Below, piece after piece: positions 11,119 to 23,246 of a stretch of DNA of 64,000 nucleotides (position 1 is its first letter; each line of letters starts with the position of its first letter). This DNA comes from Ziziphus jujuba. Its lineage: Eukaryota > Streptophyta > Magnoliopsida > Rosales > Rhamnaceae. The DNA lies in assembly GCF_031755915.1 (NCBI RefSeq), contig NC_083388.1, positions 17,361,001-17,425,000 of the forward strand. The letters are read 5' to 3'. Under the pieces are notes generated by a model, which saw only the letters and a program-made list of their open reading frames with translations, was not told where the DNA came from and made no database searches. A program made the position numbers and the translations under genes.

Positions 11119-13477
11119 ATGAAAGGTGAGAGAATGGCCAAGAGAGCGTCTTTTGGCAGCATAATGAGGAAGAAGCTGTCCGATATTACTAACTCGCAGG
11201 CCACGAAAACCACTACTCATCAAGAGGAAAAGCCCCAGGAAATTTACCAACCTGATAAGGATTATGTTGACCAACTCATCAGGGTATGATCTCTACTTCA
11301 AATTTAGATTTTTTTTTTTTTTTTCTTTACTTGTGGCACATCACAGTTGCTCTGCGGAATTTTTATGCTCTGAATTTCTGAACCAGGAAAGAATCACTTT
11401 GATGAAACTTCTCGCAGAAAGAAAGTATCCTTCGGTTCTTCTTCCATGTTGTTACAGTTTCTCTGTTGGTTTTTTATTGGTTTTTCTTTGTTGTTTAAGA
11501 TTGTTACCCAAATAGATGGATTTTCTCTTTTTGAGCAACCAAATAGCAGATGGGTTTTCCTTAATTACGTTTGTACAGTAAAATCATAGAATTGAGTGGA
11601 GAGGAGTTGCAAAAAATGAGAGCCAGTTTTCAGAAATTGCAGCTTCAGAATTGGAATCTTGCTCAATCAAATAGCCAGATGCTAGCTGTATGTTTGCTTC
11701 TAGAATTTCTCTTAATTAGAATCTCACCTATGGAAATCTTAAACTGTCAGTGATATATCATTTCTTTTATGCATACTTGCAGGAGCTTCATTTAGGAAGA
11801 GAAAAGGTAAATTAATTTTTTACTCCAAACTCTTCCTGGAAAATACTTGCAAGTTGACTGTTCTGTGGAGAATGGAGTCCCATTCCCATATTTCTTATCA
11901 GCTTCTTATTGATCTCTTCTTGTTTAATTTTAGGTAAAAGCATTGCAGCATGAACTATTGTGCAAAGATGCTTTACTAAGAGCAAAGAAGTTGGAACTGG
12001 AGGTTAGAATTTTTTCTTATATTCTACCATTTGACTGCAACTGTTTTGTTGAATTTTAAATGTAATGAAAACAAGCCAATAAATGAGTGTAAACACGGAT
12101 TACTCAATATTGTGTCACATAAGGAACTACAATTTTATATAATTTACATAAAAGATTTTAGCAAAATAGCTGGTTCACCAACTTTGTAATATAGTTTAAC
12201 TTGTGAAATTTCTACCTCAGCTGTTAAAGATGTGCATATGACTATGCAATTCTAGTAATTCAATTACTTTAATGCCATACTCAGAACTTCTGCATGGTTA
12301 AATTGATGCTCCAATGGTGAGCTCTTGAGTTATCATTTTATGTAACTACTATTCCTCCTCCACCCAACGAAAAGACTGAACCTGATGAATGGTCCTTTAT
12401 TTTCCAGGGGAAAGCAGAAGTAAATTGTCATAATAAGATTGCTCGTCAGGTATGTAAGCAAAATCTTCTGCTTATATATATTTCATCCATGGAGTTAAAT
12501 CCTAATTTTGAATTTGTTGGCTCAAGGAAGGACAACAGGCAGCTTTAGTTGCAGCTAGTACTGATGACAAACCATGTAGTCAGAACAGAAGGCGTACAAC
12601 AAGAAGTCGATGTAATATTGATGACCACATATTTCCTCTCTGTTTTTTGTTTGGGTCATTCAACTTTTCTCCCCTCATTTTGCTTCTGCTATGTTAACAT
12701 GTGGTCTAATTTACAGCTATGGGCTCTTCAAGCACTTGCCAAAAAGGAGAAGACAAAGACAAGGTTGAAAACAAAAGGTTAGTCCACAGTACTGTCTTGC
12801 AGAATGGTACACAAGGATTTGAATGGACACAAAATTGACATTGCATGATTTCATCTATCTATGTCCCGAAAGATATATACAATACTGGATACAATTTCAA
12901 TTACATATTATGAACTATAAAAATCGATGCAGGAAGAAAAATGTTTGATTTAGATGTAGAAAAGGTTATGCATGTTAGTTTTCCCCCAACATAGAACTGT
13001 AGTTTGTGTCAAGCTTTTGCCTCTCGTCATGGTTATTCGATTCTGTCACTCTCTACTTGTGTTGGATTCCTGCACTTACGCCTACTTTTAGAAACATTCT
13101 TTTTATCTTCATCTTTTTTATATTCCCAACCCTTTGCCCATGAGCCTCTTTCCCTTTTGTTCAGGCGCTGTTTGAGGAGGCAATCTGCTAGATTTAAATC
13201 CCATGAGAGGGAACCAGGAAACTTGTTTGAGATAGATGATGTTAAAATTTCTGCTACGGAGGCTCTTAGCAATCCAACGTCTAATGAATGGTCCACTCCA
13301 CTACATGCCTCTGCTGTAAAAGAAGAGAAAGAAGAAGAAATTGGTTGTGCCTCATCAAGAAGTGAATCAGGAGTATCACAGAGATCTTCAATAGGAAGAC
13401 CGTTGCGCAGAGCGGTGGAGAAGGTTCAGTCCTACAAGGAAGTCCCTCTCAATGTTAAAATGAGAAGAAAAGAGTGA
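11119..13477 (+). CDS. SGO1: shugoshin (centromeric cohesin protector), 9 exons, 301 aa
   Basis: Exons: 11119-11283, 11387-11424, 11579-11687, 11783-11806, 11934-12002, 12408-12449, 12527-12611, 12717-12777, 13165-13477. They total 906 nt in one frame, all with GT-AG borders. The N-terminal half carries a coiled coil (about residues 45-140, with ERITLMKLLAERNKIIELSG and EELHLGREKVKALQHELL), which in shugoshins binds PP2A. The extreme C-terminus (about 275-301) is the basic shugoshin signature GRPLRRAVEKVQSYKEVPL followed by NVKMRRKE. The protein keeps cohesin dephosphorylated at centromeres during meiosis and mitosis. At 301 aa it is shorter than the Arabidopsis SGO proteins as I remember them, mainly in the linker between coiled coil and C-box. 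An in-frame ATG (MAKRAS) lies five codons after the chosen start; both are plausible. I cannot decide SGO1 versus SGO2. Confidence 0.9.
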
Positions 13478-16205
13478 ACAATATCCATAATGTATATTTA
13501 TGCTATCCTCCATACTGTTTGTATCACTGAAATATTTGTTATTTGTAAGATGTGGTAATGTGATGCCACGCTGTTGTGATTATTTTTCTAATGCCTTTTC
13601 TAACTGACACAAGCATTTCATTCAAATGAGAAAAAGCTTTGATTATATCTTGTTTACTTCATGTCCTATTACAAAGTTTACAACTTTATTATTTAGTACT
13701 TGAAAATGGTTGCGTTGGTGATGACAATTTTCCCCATGAAGCTTGTGTTTGGTTGCTAACAAGATTTTCTTGTCTTACTTCAAATTTCAATAGGTTAAAA
13801 CTAATAAGGTTTTGGAGTGCAGATACCAAGATAATGCTGTGATAGAGCTGTTAATCTATCTCGCTTTGATGTTCTGCATGTAAAGTTCCCATCTTTAACA
13901 ATTTACCGATAAGAAATGGAAAGCGGACCCATCTATGTATATCAATGGTATAAACATTTGAACATAAAACCGGTCATCAAAGTTTTCATACCGTGATATC
14001 ATCATTCCAATGTACTCAATTACTATGCATGTTAATCCTATGAGCAACACAGCCCAAGCAGTAGTCATGCAGAAACTTCACCCCAAGACCATGTTGTCAG
14101 ATGTTAACATGAACAGTTTGCAAAGAAGCCCATCTTGTAAAAACCCAACGCGAGCCAGAATAGGTCGATGGGCTTTACAGACAGAATATCAAGTTTCAAG
14201 TTCATGGCCTGCCAAGTCAGATGATGTTAGATAAGAAAACATTCTGGATCTATCTACCCCATCTTGTTTTTAACCCATATATTTTTTTTTAATACATTTT
14301 CCTCCTTGAATTCTTCCTCTAAACTGAGTTGCCTGACAATGACATACCCAGTTGCTTAAGGTTGGTACAAATAATTTGAAGTTTAAACAGAGAAATGAAA
14401 GAAATAATCTCTATTTTTGTAATTTACAAAACGCAAACAAATAAATGTTGAGACATATGCATTGTACAAGGCATGGTAATTTGCAAAAGAACCCACAGAA
14501 ATTATTTTTTTTTTTTTTTTTTTTTTCCAGTTGCTAGTGGTTACCAACTAGAAACCACATTGTCCTTTTATCCATGTGACTTAGAAGAACTCAATGGTCA
14601 AGACCACAAAAAGCCGTTTGTAGTCTCCATCGCACCAGATTATATATCTTTTATCGAAACCGTGTGGGGTCATTTAGTTTTACTTTTCTGTTTTATGATT
14701 ATTATTGAAACTAATTAATTTTTTTTAATATTTTATACAAAATAGGTTAAGTGTATGATGGACATCATATCAAAGAGGAGACAGAGAGGCCATACAAATC
14801 AATCAAAAAAAAAAAAACCTGCAACTTGGATGGGCCTATGATAACTTGGAATCAGATTTTACCTGTAAAAAAATTGTCAATGTAATTTTAATTTTTGAAA
14901 AAGAAGAGTTTGAGTTTAATCTTTTTTTTTTTTTTTCAATGTTTAATTTAATTTAGAATTTTAGAGAGTTGGGGGGGTAGATTAATTATAAGAGAGAAAT
15001 GGGCTCCACAAATCCCAATGCACAAACAAACATCTTTTTTTCCAATCAGAATTGAGAAATGGAATTGGGCCACTTGGCAAAATCCAACTAACTATAACTA
15101 CTAAATAAGAGTGATCCTCACATGCATAGACCTTCCGTTAAACGACAAACATTGCCGTCATTTTGTTAGATTTTAAGTACCCGCAAAACCGCGTTTTATC
15201 ACGGACTATATTTTACATCTTCTACTGCATTCTTTTCCCTTTTTTTTTTCTTTTTTTTTTAATTTAAAAAATTTAAATAAATAATGTGATAATATTTATT
15301 TAAAAAATTATCATTTACAGTATATGTTTTATTATATTGTGATTTAAACTAATATCGTTTCATTCATTAACAGTAAAAAATATATATATATTTTTTTCTT
15401 TTACTGTATGAGCTTTTAGATTTTAAACCTGATAGGCTAATGTACTATTTTTATGAGGGAATTCGACTAAAATGATGACCAATAAATGATTAATATTTTA
15501 TTAATAAAAATGAGGTTTTTTTTCTTTTTTTTTCTTTTTTTTGAGAATGTGAGGAGGATTTAAAGAATATAAAAAACATAGTTGGAGCTTTAACTTTCTT
15601 TGTATAACGACCGCTTGGGATTCCAAAGATCTCCAAAACATTGATATGATTTGAGATGGAATTGACCACCCACCTAAAGACTAAAAAGAGGTTATCCATG
15701 ACCTTTTTTTTTTGTTTTTTCAATAATATTATTTATATTTTAATTCTAATATATTTTTTTAATATTTATTTTCTTTTGAGGGAATGGAGCCCACACGGTT
15801 AAACAAAGTTGGCATCCATGATTTTCTAGGGTTCCACCCGACAGGTATTAGCCGTTAGGACCCCACTTATTGTGACTTAACCACTGCATGGTTCTATGAC
15901 TTTATGTTGAGTGATCCAATTCAAATTGAATCTTGGTATATTCGAGCTTGATGTAACCCCCTAATTCTATTAAACATCATGCCTATTTTTACAAAAATAT
16001 CTTTCATTTTCTGTCTCCAAAGTAGAGTGTTGAAAAAAAGAAAACAATTTTTTTTTTTTTCCCTCATCTCCGATGTATGAAATCTTGTAATTAGTCTTTA
16101 AAACACAGTTAGATGATAACGACTATTTTGATGTAACCCATGATAGGGGCTTAATGTTTTTGGTAATTTTCATGTAAAAAATTTCCCAATTAATTACAAA
16201 TTAAA

Positions 16206-16640
16206 GAGGATATATTCAATTTCGATTTTGATGGATTTAAAATGAGTTATATACTTTAAAAGATTTGATAAATTGTTATGAAATTCTACAGATTCCATAA
16301 AGATTTTATAAGAATCTAACGAAATATTTAAATTTAAAGTTGGATTTTATATTGACAATTTTCTTTACAATTTCACTGTTAAAATCTTTTCAAATCTATT
16401 AAAATCTATCATTTTTTAAAATCTTTTAAAATCAATGATTTTTTGAATACCACCAAATTTTAAAAGAATTCTACAAAATTCTAATTGAATACATCTAAAT
16501 TTTAATGAACTTTTATAAATCTATCAAAATCTGAATTGAATATCATTAAACTTGTATGTATTCTTTTAAAATCTAAATTGAATACCTCTAAACTTTTAAA
16601 TACTTTTAAAATTCTTCAAATTTTAAATTGAATACACCCC
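16206..16640. mobile_element. MITE-like element with TGTATTCAATTT-type inverted ends
   Basis: The left end GAGGATATATTCAATTT is the imperfect inverse of the right end AAATTGAATACACCCC. The interior repeats short phrases such as AAAATCT and TTGAATAC in both orientations, so the whole block can fold back. The GGGGTGTATTCAATT terminus is, from memory, common in dicot MITEs. There is no coding capacity and target-site duplication is unclear (TTAAA/TTTAA on the flanks). Confidence 0.55.
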
Positions 16641-19600
16641 TTTAAGATTATTTTTGGCTTGTAAGAATCTACATAAACAGAGAATTTATTTGCTTGAAAA
16701 ATCTTTAAGAACAACCAGAATTTTGGTTGTGGGAGAGGATGGAAAAAAAGAAAAGAAGAAGAAGAAGAAGAAGAAGAAGAAAGAAGAAAGAAAAGGACTA
16801 AACAAGATGTGGTTGATAAGTGTAACTTATTTAGGCTGAAAAAGGGCAATAATTTGTTTGAAGTAAACAAAAAGACTAATGGGCTTCAGTTAGCTTTAAA
16901 ATAAAGCAAATGAAAACCAGTTTTAATTACCTACTAAAATGTAGTTAAGAATAAAGCTCATAACTTGTTCTTCACCAAGAAAATAAAAGAAACAAACAAA
17001 CAAACATATGGCAGACACAAATGCACAAAAAAAAGGTTAAAAAAAAAAAAAAAGACTGTCAATTTCCGTGAGACATAAGGATCAGTCTGAAAATGCAGCT
17101 GCTTTGGTACGAAAAAGGGAGAGTCAAAAAAAAAAAAAAAATGATCTTAACCAGGTATCTAGTTCTTCATTTTATTTTGCCTTTTGATATACAAAATAAT
17201 ATAATTCCCAATTGTCCCAAAAGAAATTCGGTTTCTTTGCTTTAAGATTTTTTTTTTTTTTTTTTAACTTTTCAATCACTTTAATGCTATTGAAGGATTC
17301 TTTACTAACTAACCTCATAGTTAGTTAGTTGCTTCTTTTTTTATATTTTCTTTTATTTTGTTTGGGATTCCTCTGCTATCCCATGTATGGTATAATAATA
17401 TAAAGCACTTTCAAAAGCAACAACAAGACTGTTGGTGGAAAGGGTGAAAAATAAAATAAACCAATTCAAGCTATATATATATATATATATATATGCCGCA
17501 AGTACTTCCTTAATTTACTCCTTGTAAATATATATCTTATCCATATATCCAGAAAGAAAAACATAAAATAATGAAAGTATATATTGTTTGGAGGGGTTAA
17601 CAAGTATTAATTGCAAATAGTACCTTAAAATTTGTAATCCTAAATGGGAAGCTAGGAGTGTAAATATATTCTTTTTGGTTGTAAAATTGCAAGCATACTG
17701 CGAGCCTTGTAGGCTTAATATGGGATCAATATGTTAGTAATCACTATCAACCATAGAATTGTGATCTCTATATTGCCAACCAGATCATAGCCCTTTACTT
17801 GCTACCTCACGCATGTTTGAATGACAAGGCATTTGAAAATACGATAATGTGGGGTCCAAGTTTAAGATTTGGAGAATCTGGGCTCCACCAAAATTTTGTG
17901 TTGGAGCTAATGCTGATACTCTATTATATATAAATATATTTGTTTTTATAATATATACTTATAAAATAATGATTGATCATGGTATAATGCATGGTTATGT
18001 TGGTAAAAGTAATACTGTAATGATATATTCTGTCTCCTATCTTTTTTGTATTTGAAACAACTTTACTAAAGATTATTTCTACACTCTATACAAAAAGGAG
18101 AAACCAAATGGGTCTAGTGCTAACTAGGGTTTTGCACTTATAGTTTATTGTATAAAATTCGTTATTTGGAATAATTATTTTGATTATTAGCATCATGGCA
18201 AGTCTATGATTATCATTATTATTTCATAACATGCTTGAGACAGGAAAGCAACGCTCCAAAACAGTAGCTTTAATGCTTTTTTTTTTTTTTTTTTAATCCC
18301 ATAAATAGTAGTTATAACCTGAAGATCATTTCCTTGCTAGATAAATCATTATTATAAGCCAACACTCTATGGCTTGGTTCTCTTTAATTATTGATATTGA
18401 GAAAGACAAAGATATAGAAAACTCATCATTTAATCAAAACGATATCAGTTTTACCCACCAAAAAAAAAAAAAAAAAAAAAAAAAAGAAAAGGTGTCCATA
18501 TGATATCACTAGACAATTTATAAAGCTATCTAGAATTAGAGTTGCTTTCAGACAAAATACTCTCATTTTATAAACAGATTAAAATTGTAGTTTTCAATTT
18601 AGTGTTTTTTGTTTGTTTTTCTTTAAACTTGTTTCTAGTATTTTTAAGCTTGCATTTAGATGAGAAACCTCACTATTCTTTTAAGTACAAACCAATCATA
18701 CACAACTAAAAGAAAACCTTCAAAATGGAGGTAAAGAAAAAGACCCTTTTCATTTCAAGAATTAGAAAAAGGATTTTGATAAAATTTGAAGTTCTTCAAA
18801 AATATATGACTGCAAGGTGGGGATGGTAAATAAATATTCCCCCTTTCTCAAATAGAAAAAAAGGATATTGCCCTTAACTGGTTCTTTTTTATTTTATTAT
18901 TATTATTATTATTTTTTTTTTTATGGTAATAGCTCTTAATTGGTTTTGATGCTTGAACTTGCCGCTAAATATATTTCTAGGGCACCGCACTATAATATAT
19001 ATATATATATATGCAGGTTATTTTTGGAGAGAGCTAAAACAAAATGCCAAAGATAATCACACCCTTGGATGGGACATAAAGGCGCGGCGCCCCAATTTAT
19101 TCTTTTTGGGCAAATTTGGATTATTTATGTGGATTTTTTGCCTATCCTTTTTCGAAAGTTAAAAACTAATAGGTATTCATTAATCCAACAAGTTATAAGT
19201 TTTAACCAATCACTACCCATTCAATCACACATTTTCATGCTCTTAGTAAAATTGTAAGAGTTTAGAGATCAGCACCCTACACGTGTCCCATATTTTAGAA
19301 AGATCAATCTAGGGGTGGTCAATTTTTGTAGGTGAAGCTAATTGATCAAAATGGTAGAGAGAGTCTTGAATTAGTCAAATAGAAGCCTCCCTCCTTTCCT
19401 TGAAGGAGGACTTTATTGTTCAAAAGCGGGTCCATTACCTTTCTATGGGAAAATATTGGTGGGAAAGTTTGGTTACCAGCTCCTTTTTCTGACCAATGAA
19501 ATGAAAGTTGTTCCTATATATGAACATAGTTAGGACTTAGGGAACATTGAAAGAGGCACAAACAAATATTTATTGGTTTTACGGTTCCTAGCCATGGATA

Positions 19601-19956
19601 TCGCACATGCAGACATTCTTCAAGTCAAAAAGATTAGTACTATAAAATGAGATACATCAACGAAAACATATTTTTTTCTCTCATTTTTATTAATTTGTCA
19701 AACAAGATGTGCTCTTCTTCTTGTTCATGTTCTTCTCTTTTCCTTTTTCATTTTTGCTACAAGACAATTTTGCTTAATTCCAAAATTTGGAGTTTGAAAA
19801 CAATAAATCTTCCGAGGAATTTTGTGCTAATGAAAAATGTTTTGTTTTGTTTTTCTTGATATGAAAATAAAAAACTTCAACCAACGACAATGTAAGAAAA
19901 TAATAGTTTTAGCATTTAGTAGTTCATAAGAGAACTTTCAAAAGGAAATCTAAAAA

Positions 19957-20030
19957 TTTTCTTATGTAAACTGTCTCAATGACCAATAGAGATATCCTTT
20001 TTTTTCTTATGTAAACTGTCTCAATGACCA
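19957..20030 (+). repeat. short direct repeat, two 29-bp copies
   Basis: The same 29-bp string, beginning TTTTCTTATG and containing AACTGTCTCAATGACCA, occurs at 19957-19985 and 20002-20030 with 16 bp between. It is probably a local slippage duplication; no function is implied. Confidence 0.85.
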
Positions 20031-20867
20031 AAAAAAATTCAAATATTGAAATTGTGTTAGTTTTTTTTTTTTTTCCCCTTCAAATTTATAGCAAATTGAT
20101 TTGTTAAATTAATAAACTCTACTATTAAATAACACTAATAAATAATTGAAATAAGCAAATTACACAATTTAATAGGAGAAAACAAAAACTAAAAACAATT
20201 TTTTTTTTTTTTTTTTTTTGGAAAAAAGGGGGAAAAAATTGCCTAAGTAATGCACTATATATATATATAATGATAGTTGAGGTCCTATATTTTTTTTGCT
20301 TAATTAGTTAAGGTCCTATATATATATATATAAGCGGCATTTTGAGAGAAAGAATATTAAAGCCCCTAGCTAATTTTTCTAAAATAAAACGATTTAATTA
20401 TCACCAACACGGTTACAGTTGTATAGGAAGAATAATATTATTGACCACTAATGGATTAGGAAATTTATTCCACAGACAAAAGACAATACATGAAACATGA
20501 GACGACCGAACACCGGAGATGTAAAATATTCAAAAAGCAAAATAAATTTTTAAAACATTGAAAACAAAACTTCACTCGCATTTCTGTATGTGAAAGTTAA
20601 AGATACCTACCTAATGTTTAGCTTTAATTAGTTAGTTTATCGGATTTGTTTAGAATTCTATGGCTCTACGTGGCAATTTGTATTCTACTCAGTTCTTATG
20701 TGCATCGATTTCTAAAATAATTCGTACCCAACTGGAAAAAAAATAAATAAATATACAAAAAAAATAATAATTTAAGAAGTAAGAAGGAAGGAAAACATGA
20801 TGTGCAAGGCATATTCAAATTTAAATCATTGAATTGAAAAGAAATGGACTCAAACAAGAAAAATGTC

Positions 20868-20911
20868 AGAATTAATTTTGTAGCTAGTGTTAGAATTAAT
20901 TTTGTAGCTAG
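20868..20911 (+). repeat. short tandem duplication, 24-bp period
   Basis: AGAATTAATTTTGTAGCTAG occurs at 20868-20887 and again at 20892-20911. It lies inside a small open frame and accounts for the repeated RINFVA peptide there, which argues against that frame being a gene. Confidence 0.85.
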
Positions 20912-21845
20912 ACTAGGCAGCCCACGTGCTAAAGAAAAAAATGCAAATAAGTTTTTTAATCTTAAGCAAAAAATGAATTATCAAAAACATTGGGAAAAAA
21001 AATCAAATAAACAAAAAGGAGCCCTTTTGATTCACTGTTGGAAAGAAGAAAATTGAAAAGTTACCACTTATGTAGATAAACTGCTAAAAAAACTTTGTAT
21101 CAACGTCATAGAAAAAGAAATTTATTATTAGCAATAGGGTTAGTTTAGTTTTTCATTTAGTTTCAAAATTAATGGTGAAAGTATTTGCATATACCAAAAC
21201 CGTATATTTTCTTGACAAATTTCCAATCAAAGATCAAATGGTTTATAAATACAGCAAAAACAAACGTGACAAATTGTCCTTTTTTGATTACAACTTAGCG
21301 AATTGTCCTTTTTTTTATTTTTGGTAAATAACTTAGCAAATTGTCCTTGGAAATGGAAATGCCTGTTTTCCACATGAGATTTTTATGAAGAAAACGGAAA
21401 AAAAAATAGTAAGGGAACCCATATATAATATCTCTGACACCACAGGGAAGTTAAGGCTCAATAACCCAAAAAAAAAAAAAAAATCTCTTGAATGGTGTAC
21501 TACTCATTGATCTAGTAGTGTTTTTCCAAGCTTCAAACTAATCCAAGCTTCAAACTAATTGGCCAAAATACACATATGAAGCTCATTTAGAACATAATGA
21601 ACATTATAAATATTGGGTTTAAAGGCTTTTCTTTTGACATTTTTATTTTTATTTTTATAATTTTGAAATTCATGTAAATTTGTTCTTATGTATGTATACA
21701 TGCAAATGCAAGTGGCTAGAAAAGTGAAAACGCATAGTAGACTTGTTGTTGCTCCCGCTTTTATCGCTGATTTTCGATTCCCCGCGCTAGTTTGTGATGC
21801 AATAGAGCCGTAGACTCCATACAAGAGACTGACTAACTCTGAGTC

Positions 21846-21851
<6 letters not shown>

Positions 21852-21885
<34 letters not shown>
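21852..21885 (+). repeat. (GA)n microsatellite
   Basis: An uninterrupted GA tract of about 34 bp lies roughly 300 bp upstream of the DUF1635 start codon. GA tracts in plant promoters can be bound by BBR/BPC-type GAGA factors, but the sequence alone does not show this. Confidence 0.9.
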
Positions 21886-21886
<1 letters not shown>

Positions 21887-22079
21887 ATATAGGAATAGTA
21901 TATAGGAATTGGCTTTGCTAGGCTTTTGGCCTTTTGTGCTTTTGTCCAACCTCGCTTAGTCTCTTAAGAAAGCAACAGGGACAAAAGAAAGTAGTGACTG
22001 TAGATATGCTACTTCTTATAAGACCTGGAAGAACCACTCAAAAACCCCACCTCCTTTCCCTTTCTTTGCTTCTCTCTCT

Positions 22080-22081
<2 letters not shown>

Positions 22082-22132
<51 letters not shown>

Positions 22133-22138
22133 TCTCTC
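22082..22138 (+). repeat. (CT)n tract in the presumed 5' leader of the DUF1635 gene
   Basis: A nearly pure CT repeat of about 57 bp ends 42 bp before the ATG at 22181. Pyrimidine tracts of this kind are frequent in plant 5' UTRs and core promoters. With the GA tract at 21852 it forms an opposite-strand pair about 200 bp apart that could pair as a hairpin. Confidence 0.85.
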
Positions 22139-22180
22139 GCTTGACATATTACATTTAATTCTTCGGAGCATAACCAGAAC

Positions 22181-23246
22181 ATGGACAATCAACGAAGTTC
22201 TCTTCTAACCTGGGCTTACTGCTGCCAAGGAAAGGTAAAAACAAATTTCCTTCTTTTTTTATTTTCATTTTTTTTAACATATATATTTCAACGGGTATTA
22301 CTAATGAATAGTTTGGAAATTGAAAATGTATAATGGGTTTGCTTGTTTTACAATTTGGGACCCAAGTTTTCATGATTCTACCACTTGGGGTTCTGCCGAA
22401 ATTTATCTTTGGGTTATTTTGTTAAGCAATTGGAGAGCTAAATTGTTAATGGTAATTTGTGTATTTTTTATCATACAGTCGGTGGATGAGTTGAGGCAAA
22501 CCCTTTTGTACACAACATTAGAGCTTGAACAGACAAAAATTGCAGCTCAGGAGGAGCTAAGAAAGAGAAACGATCAAGTAATTCAGCTCGAAGATCTACT
22601 CAACAAGGCCATCCGAGAAAGAGATGAAGCTCATGAGAAATGCCAAAGACTCCAGATTGAGAAACTCCTACTTCAACAGCAACAACAACAGCAACAGCAA
22701 CAACAAACAGCTCCTCTTTCTGGAATTTCAAGCATTGAAGATGAACCCAGAAGGGGAATTGACTCCAATAATGGCTTTTCTTCTTCTGATTGTGAAGAAA
22801 GCATTGTTTCATCACCAGTTATAGACCCAATTCAACCACCAGTTCAATTGCCACAGCAGTCTGCAGCACCATCATCATCATCCATGCCACAGGGAACATT
22901 AGAGCTGCTTTCTGAAAAGCCATTGCCTGAAAAGGGAAAACTTTTGCAGGCAGTCATGAAAGCTGGTCCACTCCTTCAGACCCTTCTTCTTGCTGGACCA
23001 CTTCCTCAATGGAGACACCCACCACCACCTCTGGAGTCCTTTGAGATCCCACCTGTGACCATTCCTTCACCACCACCGCCACCACCACCACCACCATCAT
23101 CATCTTCACAAATCCACCAAGATTCCTTGATTAACATCACTAATTGCAACATAACCAACTGTGGAAGAATGAATAGGAAAAGGGTTCTTTATGAAGGCTC
23201 TGATTCTCCAATAGAGACCAAGTACCAAAGGGTTGTACTCCACTGA
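22181..23246 (+). CDS. DUF1635 family protein, 2 exons, 273 aa
   Basis: Exon 1 is 22181-22234 (MDNQRSSLLTWAYCCQGK) and exon 2 is 22479-23246; a GT-AG phase-0 intron joins them. The start is chosen because it opens a short conserved-looking first exon directly behind a CT-rich leader. Residues about 19-70 form a charged coiled coil with SVDELRQTLLYTTLELEQTK and DLLNKAIRERDEAHEKCQRL, which I recognise as the hallmark of the plant DUF1635 family. A run of 12 glutamines follows, then Ser/Pro-rich disordered sequence with a 10-proline run near residue 228, and a basic C-terminus (NRKRVLYEGSDSP). The biochemical function of the family is unknown to me. The coiled coil, polyQ and basic tail suggest a nuclear, protein-binding role, which is inference only. 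Arabidopsis has a DUF1635 gene beside ASAP1 as I recall, which supports the gene-order argument. Confidence 0.85.

Larger units (their letters stand above)
13478..22180. other. long gene-poor intergenic region
   Basis: About 8.7 kb without a supportable gene. The open frames present (for example 14010-14234, 15490-15723 on the minus strand, 19647-19859, 20844-21056) are short, low-complexity or unrelated to known domains. Contents include many poly-A/T tracts, TA runs (17473-17495, 18998-19013, 20259-20270), a MITE-like element at 16206-16640, small tandem duplications at 19957-20030, 20868-20911 and 21536-21560, and the GA repeat at 21852-21885. Confidence 0.65.

Noticed and set aside
13033..13296. 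87-codon minus-strand frame
   Set aside because: Antisense to the last shugoshin intron and exon; the plus strand carries the conserved C-terminal motif.
14010..14234. 74-codon frame in the long spacer
   Set aside because: Composition looks slightly gene-like, but there is no domain, no adjoining exon and no evidence for transcription.
16616..16870. Minus-strand frame with a poly-serine run
   Set aside because: Produced by a GAA/AAG microsatellite; no protein-like content.
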